Source of the DNA: Flavobacterium croceum DSM 17960 | Lineage (GTDB): Bacteria > Bacteroidota > Bacteroidia > Flavobacteriales > Flavobacteriaceae | DNA length: 64,000 nt | Assembly: GCF_002917885.1 (NCBI RefSeq) | Contig: NZ_PQNY01000004.1 | Location: forward strand, 160,586 to 224,585 | Reading direction: 5' to 3' | In this document: positions 18,104-24,734 of the stretch, piece by piece | Layout: the number at the start of each line of letters is the position of its first letter | How positions within the stretch are numbered: position 1 is the stretch's first letter | The notes under the pieces: generated by a model | The model's input: the letters and a program-made list of their open reading frames with translations, nothing else | Database searches by the model: none | What the model was told of the DNA's origin: nothing | Translations under genes and position numbers: made by a program

Positions 18104-18159
18104 GGTTACAAACAAAAAAATTAAGGTTACAAAGTCCAATTTTTAGGTCTACAACCCCA
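18104..18159. repeat. 21-bp periodic direct repeat between two genes
   Basis: GGTTACAAAC (from 18104), GGTTACAAAG (from 18125) and GGTCTACAAC (from 18146) recur every 21 bases, about two helical turns. The last is embedded in TAGGTCTACAACCCCA (18144-18159), which resembles the TAGGTAAAATACCCTA element upstream of 17581. Confidence 0.45.
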
Positions 18160-18277
18160 TTTTTTACCCAAAAACCCGCAAAAATGCAGTAAAAAACCCC
18201 AAGTGAATAGTTTAAAACCTAAAACTTTAATTTTTTAACCCTAAAACATATTTGTTAAATCTAAAAAACATAAAAAC

Positions 18278-18835
18278 ATGAGTAAAGAAAACCTTGAAAA
18301 AAACTACAGTTGGCTTAAAACAGCAACAGTAACCAAAATGATAGAAGAAGCCCTACGCTATTATGGTATAAAAGAGAGTTATGGCAAAGCAAACAACCCT
18401 ACTATTATGGCGTGGGCAAAAAGCCTAGGGCAAGAAGTAAAACAAATATATGTAGCCGATAGCATACCATGGTGCGGTTTATTTATGGGTATAGTAGCCA
18501 AAAACGCAGGCAAAGAAGTAGTAAAATCGCCCCTATGGGCACTCAATTGGGGTAACTTTGGTAGTTATACCGCTACACCTATGTTTGGCGATGTACTCAC
18601 CTTTGTACGAATTACCGAAAACGGAACCAAAGCAGGGCATGTAGGTTTGTATATTGGTGAAGATGTAGATTGTTATCATGTTTTGGGCGGTAATCAAAGC
18701 GACAAAGTATGTATAACAAGAATACAAAAAAGCAGACTCTATGTAGCCCGAAGACCTCAATACAACAACCAACCTAGTTGTGTAAAAAAAGTAAAATTGC
18801 CAGCAAATGGTAATATCTCGCAAAATGAAAGCTAA
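18278..18835 (+). CDS. TIGR02594-type NlpC/P60-CHAP-like peptidase or amidase
   Basis: A 185-residue protein. The pattern PWCGLF (C66), PMFGDVLTF and AGHVGLYIGED (H121) matches the cysteine-histidine hydrolases of the TIGR02594 group (NlpC/P60 and CHAP superfamily). These cleave peptidoglycan peptides and often occur in phages or lysis/secretion systems. There is no signal peptide, so export by an unusual route or cytoplasmic retention must be assumed. No phage genes are nearby. It lies behind the uncharacterised helical protein gene, separated by 211 bases of periodic AT-rich sequence. Confidence 0.75.
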   Translation: MSKENLEKNYSWLKTATVTKMIEEALRYYGIKESYGKANNPTIMAWAKSLGQEVKQIYVADSIPWCGLFMGIVAKNAGKEVVKSPLWALNWGNFGSYTATPMFGDVLTFVRITENGTKAGHVGLYIGEDVDCYHVLGGNQSDKVCITRIQKSRLYVARRPQYNNQPSCVKKVKLPANGNISQNES

Positions 18836-18890
18836 TACTTAACAGCAACAATGATGAAAAAAATAATTAAAATAAAAACACTCTAGTTAC

Positions 18891-19031
18891 CCAATAGCGC
18901 GGACTTGCAATCCGTATTACATAAACAAAAAATAAAAGCCCTGTAAACGCCGTACTTCTTTTACTAGTATACAAAATCAATCTATAAATTTAAAAATTTT
19001 ACAGCCACGGATTGCAAATCCGCACTATTGG
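18891..19031. repeat. REP-pair / MITE-like inverted repeat element
   Basis: The arms 18891-18915 and 19007-19031 are inverted copies, 25 bp long with two differences, framing a 91-bp AT-rich centre. Each arm starts or ends with CCAATAG and holds a small palindrome of the form CGGATT-GCA-AATCCG. This resembles palindromic REP-type units mobilised by RAYT (IS200-like) transposases; no transposase is encoded nearby. No flanking target-site duplication is obvious. Confidence 0.6.
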
Positions 19032-19102
19032 ACACTACTTTTTAAATATGAAAATTTACTAAAAATAGATAGTCTAAGTTAGTTCGTTTTTATTCATTTT
19101 CT

Positions 19103-19132
19103 ATCCCAAATACAGTGTTGTGTATTTGGGAT
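19103..19132 (+). terminator. Rho-independent terminator
   Basis: ATCCCAAATACA (19103-19114) pairs perfectly with TGTATTTGGGAT (19121-19132), with a six-base loop followed by a T tract. It would end transcripts from 17581/18278. Confidence 0.85.
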
Positions 19133-19182
19133 TTTTATTTTACAAAAATGATATATATCAACGTATTGAAACGGGAATCGTG

Positions 19183-19190
19183 TAACTTTG
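19183..19190 (+). promoter_or_regulatory. Putative -7 promoter box of the globin gene
   Basis: TAACTTTG fits TAnnTTTG, 20 bases before the start codon. The nearest TTG (19166-19168) is closer than the usual spacing, so the -33 box is uncertain. Confidence 0.45.
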
Positions 19191-19209
19191 TGCTTTATTT
19201 TTAAAAAAT

Positions 19210-19590
19210 ATGCAAGACATACAAACACAAGAAGACATCTATAAAGTTGTAGATGAATTTTACAAAAAACTATTTGCCGATGAGCGCATTAGTTACATAT
19301 TTACAGACGTAATTCCTGTAGATCAAAAACTAGAAGAACATTTGCAAATGCTTGTAAAATTTTGGTCGCAAGCCATATTGGGTACAGGAGGTTATTTTAA
19401 TAATATGACACAAATACATTTGGATGTGCACAACAAATCGGCACTATCAAAAGAGTTGTTTACTATATGGTTAGAACATTTTGAAGCCGCTATAAATGAA
19501 AACTTTGAAGGCTTTAATGGCGAACGTATGAAAAACATGGCACACAATTTATCTACAATTATGCAAATTAAAATAGCTCAAAACAAGTAA
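19210..19590 (+). CDS. Group III truncated haemoglobin
   Basis: A 126-residue protein of the truncated globin fold. YKVVDEFYKKLFADERISYIF (helices A-B), MLVKFWSQAILGTGGYFNN and the HLDVH motif (H70, H74) before LFTIWLEHF match group III trHbs, where a histidine in that motif is the proximal haem ligand. Such proteins bind oxygen or NO; roles in NO/peroxide defence or respiration have been proposed. It is monocistronic, between a terminator and a 260-base intergenic gap. Confidence 0.88.
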   Translation: MQDIQTQEDIYKVVDEFYKKLFADERISYIFTDVIPVDQKLEEHLQMLVKFWSQAILGTGGYFNNMTQIHLDVHNKSALSKELFTIWLEHFEAAINENFEGFNGERMKNMAHNLSTIMQIKIAQNK

Positions 19591-19850
19591 ATAATTAGTA
19601 ATCTAAAAATTTTACTCGTGTTTTAATTTTAATTTAATAAAAATTACTCTTTTTTAAGTAATACCGAATACAAAACAGTATTAATATTGTAACTTAGCTC
19701 TATAGTAAGCATTTATGAAAGGATTAATTATACAAAGTATAACTAGAAATGAGTAGTTCAAATTTTTTGGTAAACTATACTTTTCTAGCAAAATTACTAC
19801 CGATAAAAACTACCAATCATATACTGTTTAAAAAATAGATTTTAGATACT

Positions 19851-20909
19851 ATGAATATTAAAATTACAGGATCAGGAAGTTATATTCCTACCCAAACAGT
19901 GACCAACTTAGATTTTGCTAAGCATGAATTCCTTAACGAAGATGGCTCTCCATTTCCATACCCAAACGAGGTGGTTGCAGAAAAGTTTTTAGAAATTACC
20001 GGAATTCAAGAACGCCGCTACGTTACCGATAATTTATTAGCATCAGATATTGCATCGATTGCGGCTAAAAAAGCAATAGAAGATGCCAAGATAGATCCAG
20101 AAACACTCGATTATATCATATTTGCACACAACTTTGGAAATGTAAAACAAGGCGCTATACAAACCGATATTTTGCCAAGTCTTGCTAGTCGAGTAAAACA
20201 CGATTTAAAAATAAAAAACCCAAAATGCGTAGCCTACGATATTCTTTTTGGTTGCCCAGGTTGGGTAGAAGGCGTTATACAAGCTCAAGCCTACATTAAA
20301 GCAGGTATGGCAAAAAAATGCTTGGTAATTGGTGCCGAAACACTATCGAGGGTAGTCGATATTCACGATAGAGATAGTATGATTTATTCTGATGGTGCTG
20401 GCGCAACAATTATTGAAGCTACAGATGAAGAAGGTGGCATATTATCGCACGAGTCGGCTACTTTTGCACACGATGAAGCCTATTATTTATACTTTGGAAA
20501 TTCATTTAATACTTCTCACGATCCAGATGTGCGCTATATAAAAATGTATGGTAGAAAAATTTATGAATTTGCACTAAGCAATGTTCCAAAAGCCATGAAA
20601 GAATGCTTAGATAAAAGCGGTATAGATATCTCGGAAGTAAAAAAAGTACTTATTCATCAAGCCAACGAAAAAATGGATGAAGCTATTATTCATCGTTTTT
20701 TTAAACAATACAAACAAACACCACCCGAGGGCATAATGCCTATGAGTATACACGAATTGGGCAATTCTAGTGTGGCTACTGTTCCTACGCTGTATGATTT
20801 ATTGGTAAAAGGCAAAATAGAAAATCAACAACTCCACAAAGGTGACGTTGTTATTTTTGCTTCTGTAGGCGCTGGTATGAATATTAATGCTTTTGTATAC
20901 AAAATGTAA
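19851..20909 (+). CDS. 3-oxoacyl-ACP synthase III family protein (FabH-like)
   Basis: A 352-residue thiolase-fold protein with the FabH triad: C135 in FGCPGW, H269 in IHQANEKMD and N305 in ELGNSSVAT. FabH condenses acyl-CoA with malonyl-ACP to start fatty acid synthesis. Here the protein is about 20-30 residues longer than typical FabH because of an insertion after residue 25 (NEDGSPFPYPNE), and the cysteine context differs from classical FabH. It may therefore be a specialised KAS III rather than the housekeeping enzyme. No other fatty-acid genes adjoin it. Confidence 0.88.
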   Translation: MNIKITGSGSYIPTQTVTNLDFAKHEFLNEDGSPFPYPNEVVAEKFLEITGIQERRYVTDNLLASDIASIAAKKAIEDAKIDPETLDYIIFAHNFGNVKQGAIQTDILPSLASRVKHDLKIKNPKCVAYDILFGCPGWVEGVIQAQAYIKAGMAKKCLVIGAETLSRVVDIHDRDSMIYSDGAGATIIEATDEEGGILSHESATFAHDEAYYLYFGNSFNTSHDPDVRYIKMYGRKIYEFALSNVPKAMKECLDKSGIDISEVKKVLIHQANEKMDEAIIHRFFKQYKQTPPEGIMPMSIHELGNSSVATVPTLYDLLVKGKIENQQLHKGDVVIFASVGAGMNINAFVYKM

Positions 20910-20914
20910 TTTTT

Positions 20915-20996
20915 GTTTCAGGTTTCAGGTTTTAAGTTCCATGTAAAATCACTATTTTTACCAACTGTTTTCAACTTGAAACATTAAACTTGAAAC
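20915..20996. repeat. Imperfect inverted repeat of GTTTCA units
   Basis: The 24-base arms 20915-20938 and 20973-20996 match in 20 positions when one is reversed and complemented, and each holds two GTTTCA-like units. It could fold as a long hairpin between the FabH-like and methyltransferase genes. Function unknown. Confidence 0.5.
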
Positions 20997-21006
20997 AATT
21001 TCTATA

Positions 21007-21534
21007 ATGTACGAAAAAACTTTTCCAAATAAACGCTTTAAGCACACATTAGAATTTTTACAAAAGCACGTAACAACTTCAGAAACTATACTTGATTTGG
21101 GCGTTTCAAATCCGTTTTCAAAAATAATGGAAGAAAACGGGTATAAAGTTATCAATACAAAAGGCGAAGATCTCGACAACAACCAAACTGCTTTGCAAAC
21201 CGAAGAATATTCGGTTTTTACTGCCTTTGAAATATTTGAACATTTACTCAACCCTTACACGGTTTTGCAAAATGTAAAAGCCGATAAAATTTTAATTTCG
21301 ATACCCTTACGCTTGTGGTTTTCTCCTGCATATAGAAGTAAAACCGACATGTGGGACAGACATTATCATGAATTTGAAGACTGGCAACTCGATTGGCTTT
21401 TGGAAAAAACAGGATATAAAATTATAGATCGATTAAAGTTTACACATCCTGTAAAAAAACTAGGTTTTAGACCCTTACTACGCTATTTTACACCAAGATA
21501 TTATATGGTTTATGCCGTTCGAGAAAATAGATAA
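21007..21534 (+). CDS. Class I SAM-dependent methyltransferase-like protein
   Basis: A 175-residue protein with a shortened Rossmann-like methyltransferase pattern: TILDLGVSNPFSKIMEENGY (motif I region), EDLDNN, then FTAFEIFEHLLNPYTVLQNV and ILISIPLRLWF. A glycine-poor motif I and small size suggest a Methyltransf_11-like domain without accessory parts. Substrate unknown. It lies 26 bases before a family 2 glycosyltransferase gene, so the pair may modify a surface glycan or lipid. Confidence 0.75.
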   Translation: MYEKTFPNKRFKHTLEFLQKHVTTSETILDLGVSNPFSKIMEENGYKVINTKGEDLDNNQTALQTEEYSVFTAFEIFEHLLNPYTVLQNVKADKILISIPLRLWFSPAYRSKTDMWDRHYHEFEDWQLDWLLEKTGYKIIDRLKFTHPVKKLGFRPLLRYFTPRYYMVYAVRENR

Positions 21535-21560
21535 TAGAATAAAGAAAAAGACTTTATCTA

Positions 21561-22409
21561 ATGAACTATTACGTTATTATTCCTACATACAACGAAGAAA
21601 AATTTATTGCTCTAACGCTTCAATCGTTGGTAGAACAAACCGTTTTGCCTACAAAAATTGTTGTGGTGAATGATAATTCTACCGATAGAACTCCAGAAAT
21701 TGTTTCTGAGTTTGTTTCGAATTATTCATTTATTTCATTAATAAACAAAACATCAAATGCGATTCATTTACCCGGAAGCAAAGTAATTCAAGCCTTTCAT
21801 GAAGGCGAAAAAAACATTGATGACAACTATGATATTATTGTAAAAGTAGATGCCGATTTGATATTTCCTAATCATTATTTTGAAACCATCATCAACCATT
21901 TCAAAATGGATAACCAAATTGGTATGGTTGGCGGATTTTGCTATATTGAAAAAGAAGGTAAATGGGTTTTGGAAAATTTAACCGATAAAGACCATATTCG
22001 TGGTGCATTAAAAGCGTACAGAAAAGAAACGTTTAAGCAAATTGGAGGTTTGAAACCAAATATGGGTTGGGATACTGTTGATGAATTACTCTGTAAATAT
22101 TATAATTGGAAGGTTGTTACCGATGAAAGTTTGCACGTAAAACACCTCAAACCAACAGGCGCAAGCTACAACCAAACTGCTAGATTTAAACAAGGAGAGG
22201 CTTTTTACACGTTGGGATATGGATTTTTTATCACAGCTATTGCTTCTTTAAAACTTGCTATGCGTAAAGGCAAACCATTGTTGTTTTTAGATTACATAAA
22301 AGGTTTTTGGAAAGCAAAATCATCTAAAAAACCACTTTTAGTTACAGAAGAACAAGCAAAATTTATTAGAGCTTACCGCTGGAAAAAAATAAAAGAGAAG
22401 TTGTTTTAA
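21561..22409 (+). CDS. Glycosyltransferase family 2 protein
   Basis: A 282-residue GT-A fold glycosyltransferase. The nucleotide-sugar binding start YYVIIPTYNEEKFI, VVVNDNSTDRTPEIV and the metal-binding DxD in VKVDADLIFP are all present. It transfers a sugar from an activated donor to a glycan or lipid acceptor at the inner face of the membrane. There is no clear membrane span. It is probably co-transcribed with the preceding methyltransferase. Acceptor unknown. Confidence 0.92.
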   Translation: MNYYVIIPTYNEEKFIALTLQSLVEQTVLPTKIVVVNDNSTDRTPEIVSEFVSNYSFISLINKTSNAIHLPGSKVIQAFHEGEKNIDDNYDIIVKVDADLIFPNHYFETIINHFKMDNQIGMVGGFCYIEKEGKWVLENLTDKDHIRGALKAYRKETFKQIGGLKPNMGWDTVDELLCKYYNWKVVTDESLHVKHLKPTGASYNQTARFKQGEAFYTLGYGFFITAIASLKLAMRKGKPLLFLDYIKGFWKAKSSKKPLLVTEEQAKFIRAYRWKKIKEKLF

Positions 22410-22428
22410 AACTAAAGTTTATAACTAT

Positions 22429-23046
22429 TTAGTAGTTTGATGTTTTTTCTAAAGATTTTTCTAATCGCTTGTAACAACCCAGTAACAACATATCGCTAGA
22501 AGTGGTAAAATTCACATCAGAAGTCGTTCCTTTGGATATTGTGCTGGTTCCTGTTGCCGATTTTGTATAAATTTTTTGTAGCGTATTTAAGTCGTAGATC
22601 TCTAGCGTTAAAGTTGCACTATTTTCTTTTTGTTTGTAATAATTGGAAGTTCCGTCAATATCTATAGTGCCTGCTTGGTTTTGTTGTTTGTTTGAATATA
22701 AGTTTACTACATAATCAAATTGTGATGCTCCTTTTTTGATGGTTTTTAATGTTTCTAAATCTAAAACAGAAGAAATAGTATTGGGTATCAAAACCGTTTT
22801 ATCTGTGTGAATATAACTGTATCTGTCTGCTATTTTTGAGGTTAAAAAAGCATCTAGTTTCTGTTGCAATTTTATATCTAAGCTACTTTTGGTGTGCACC
22901 TCATTAAGTAACCATTTGCCTTTTGTAAAATCTACACCTACACTAGGCCCGTTAGAAAGCAGTGAATAGTGTGGAAAACTACAGCCCTGTAGTACTTCCA
23001 TGACAATAAAGAGCAAAAGAATAGGTGTTTGACCAGTTATTTTCAT
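22429..23046 (-). CDS. Uncharacterised lipoprotein
   Basis: About 205 residues when started at the ATG ending at 23046. This gives a clean lipoprotein signal peptide with lipobox LQGC; the longer open frame to 23118 would put 24 odd residues in front. The mature part is soluble, rich in Thr and Ser, with a predicted mixed fold. It shows some resemblance to envelope-stress or LPS-assembly lipoproteins, but none I can name. It is convergent with the glycosyltransferase gene (19 bases apart). A hairpin-rich repeat lies directly upstream. Confidence 0.75.
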   Translation of the reverse strand: MKITGQTPILLLFIVMEVLQGCSFPHYSLLSNGPSVGVDFTKGKWLLNEVHTKSSLDIKLQQKLDAFLTSKIADRYSYIHTDKTVLIPNTISSVLDLETLKTIKKGASQFDYVVNLYSNKQQNQAGTIDIDGTSNYYKQKENSATLTLEIYDLNTLQKIYTKSATGTSTISKGTTSDVNFTTSSDMLLLGCYKRLEKSLEKTSNY

Positions 23047-23071
23047 TAAAATACATTTTACAATTATGAAT

Positions 23072-23155
23072 GCGTTAGGGATAGTAGCGACATCCTTTTG
23101 TGTAGAGAAGCGAAACAAAAGATACAGCGAATAGCCCGACCTGTTAGGGTAACGC
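23072..23155. repeat. Structured intergenic repeat, copy 1
   Basis: GCGTTA (23072-23077) and TAACGC (23150-23155) form an outer stem. Inside, GGG (23078-23080) can pair with CCC (23135-23137), and ATCCTTTTGT (23092-23101) pairs with ACAAAAGAT (23115-23123) with one bulge. The layout (hairpin, GCGA and ATAGCCC near the 3' end) resembles the elements at 36278 and 42147. It may be a mobile repeat or an RNA element; a relation to the Flavo-1 RNA class is possible but untested. Confidence 0.5.
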
Positions 23156-23173
23156 CAAAAATATAAATAATTA

Positions 23174-23207
23174 TTGCAAAATAACTCATAACTTCTTTCT
23201 ATTTTTG
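23174..23207 (+). promoter_or_regulatory. Bacteroidota-type promoter for mlaEF
   Basis: TTG (23174-23176) and TATTTTTG (23200-23207), 23 bases apart, precede the start codon at 23224 by 16 bases. Confidence 0.5.
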
Positions 23208-23223
23208 CCCATATTTTATTGCT

Positions 23224-23973
23224 ATGATGTTGGTGCGCTATTTATCGCAAATTGGAAAATACTTTATTATGTTGGCCGAAATTTTTAAAAAGCCAACCAA
23301 ATGGTCTGTTATGCGCGGACTTGTTTTTAAGGAAATTGATGATTTGATTATTGACTCATTGGGTATTGTTTCTTTTATCTCATTTTTTGTGGGTGGTGTA
23401 GTTTCTATACAAACAGCGCTGAATCTTACCAATCCGTTAATTCCAAAATATTTAATTGGTTTTGCTACACGCCAATCGGTTGTGTTGGAATTTGCGCCAA
23501 CTTTTATTTCTATTATCATGGCCGGAAAAATGGGTTCGTTTATTACTTCTAGTATTGGCACGATGCGGGTTACAGAACAAATAGATGCACTAGAGGTTAT
23601 GGGTGTAAATTCGCTTAATTATTTAGTGTTTCCAAAGCTTATTGCATTGCTTCTTTTTCCTTTTGTGATAGGCATTGCTATGTTTTTAGGTATTTTGGGC
23701 GGTTGGCTCGGTGGGGTTTACGGCGGATTTTTGAGTAGTTCGGAATTTATACAAGGACTTCAGTCGGAATTTGTACCTTTTCATATTGTTTATGCTTTTA
23801 TTAAAACTGTAATTTTTGCTTTAATTTTGGCTACAATACCTTCTTTTCATGGCTATTACATGAAAGGTGGCGCACTCGAAGTAGGTAAAGCGAGTACTGT
23901 ATCGTTTGTGTGGACTTCGGTTATTATTATATTGGCTAATTATATTTTAACGCAACTCCTTTTAGCATCATGA
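23224..23973 (+). CDS. mlaE: MlaE-family ABC transporter permease
   Basis: A 249-residue permease with five or six membrane spans. It carries the conserved MlaE segment SSIGTMRVTEQIDALEVMGVN and GMLG-like glycine-rich turns (LGILGGWLGG). In the Mla system MlaE and MlaF move phospholipids between inner and outer membrane together with a membrane-anchored MCE protein (MlaD). No MlaD gene is adjacent; in flavobacteria it is often elsewhere. It overlaps the ATPase gene by four bases (ATGA). A second ATG lies at 23227 and may be the real start. Confidence 0.95.
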   Translation: MMLVRYLSQIGKYFIMLAEIFKKPTKWSVMRGLVFKEIDDLIIDSLGIVSFISFFVGGVVSIQTALNLTNPLIPKYLIGFATRQSVVLEFAPTFISIIMAGKMGSFITSSIGTMRVTEQIDALEVMGVNSLNYLVFPKLIALLLFPFVIGIAMFLGILGGWLGGVYGGFLSSSEFIQGLQSEFVPFHIVYAFIKTVIFALILATIPSFHGYYMKGGALEVGKASTVSFVWTSVIIILANYILTQLLLAS

Positions 23974-24734
23974 TAGAAGTAAAAAATGTAAAAAAATCTT
24001 TTAATGGTGTAGAAGTTCTTAAAGGTATATCTACCACTTTTGAAACAGGAAAAACAAACCTAATTATAGGGCAGAGCGGTTCTGGCAAAACGGTTTTATT
24101 GAAATCGTTACTAGGTATTCATACACCCGACTCGGGTACAATTTCTTTTGATGGAAGAATTTATTCGGAGCTTACCGACGACGAACGTAGAGATTTACGT
24201 ACAGAAATAGGTATGGTGTTTCAGGGTAGCGCCCTTTTTGACAGCATGACTGTAGAAGAAAATGTTGCTTTTCCGTTGAAAATGTTTACCAACAAAACAA
24301 TTGCCGAAATTAAAGAAAGAGTAGATTTTGTAATAGACAGGGTTCATTTAGAAAATGCCCATACAAAAAAACCATCAGAAATATCGGGCGGAATGCAAAA
24401 GCGTGTTGCTATTGCTCGTGCTATAGTAAATAACCCAAAATACTTATTTTGTGATGAGCCTAACTCGGGCTTAGATCCAAAAACTTCGATTGTAATAGAC
24501 AATCTTATTCAAGAAATTACCGAAGAATATAATATTACTACTGTAATAAACACACACGATATGAACTCTGTAATGGAGATAGGCGAAAAAATTGTTTTTC
24601 TTAAACAAGGTGTGCTTGCGTGGGAAGGAAGTAAAAGAGAAATATTCAAAACCGATAACGCTGCGGTTACCGATTTTGTATATTCGTCTAATTTATTTAA
24701 AAAAATTCGCGAAGCGCAAAACAAAGAGGTTTAG
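23970..24734 (+). CDS. mlaF: MlaF-family ABC transporter ATP-binding protein
   Basis: A 254-residue ABC ATPase: Walker A GQSGSGKT, Q-loop GMVFQGSALFDSM, signature EISGGMQKRVAIARA, Walker B YLFCDEPNSGLDP and the switch histidine in INTHDMNS. The ISGGMQKR signature and the FQGSALFDSMTV stretch are typical of MlaF. It powers the MlaE permease for phospholipid trafficking at the cytoplasmic membrane. Its stop codon overlaps that of the convergent T9SS gene by three of four shared bases (24731-24734). Confidence 0.95.
   Translation: MIEVKNVKKSFNGVEVLKGISTTFETGKTNLIIGQSGSGKTVLLKSLLGIHTPDSGTISFDGRIYSELTDDERRDLRTEIGMVFQGSALFDSMTVEENVAFPLKMFTNKTIAEIKERVDFVIDRVHLENAHTKKPSEISGGMQKRVAIARAIVNNPKYLFCDEPNSGLDPKTSIVIDNLIQEITEEYNITTVINTHDMNSVMEIGEKIVFLKQGVLAWEGSKREIFKTDNAAVTDFVYSSNLFKKIREAQNKEV

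Larger units (their letters stand above)
18836..19209. other. Gene-free stretch with a REP-like inverted repeat and a terminator
   Basis: No coding signal was seen. The stretch contains the 141-bp element at 18891-19031, the hairpin terminator at 19103-19132 and, at its end, the likely promoter of the globin gene. Confidence 0.6.
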
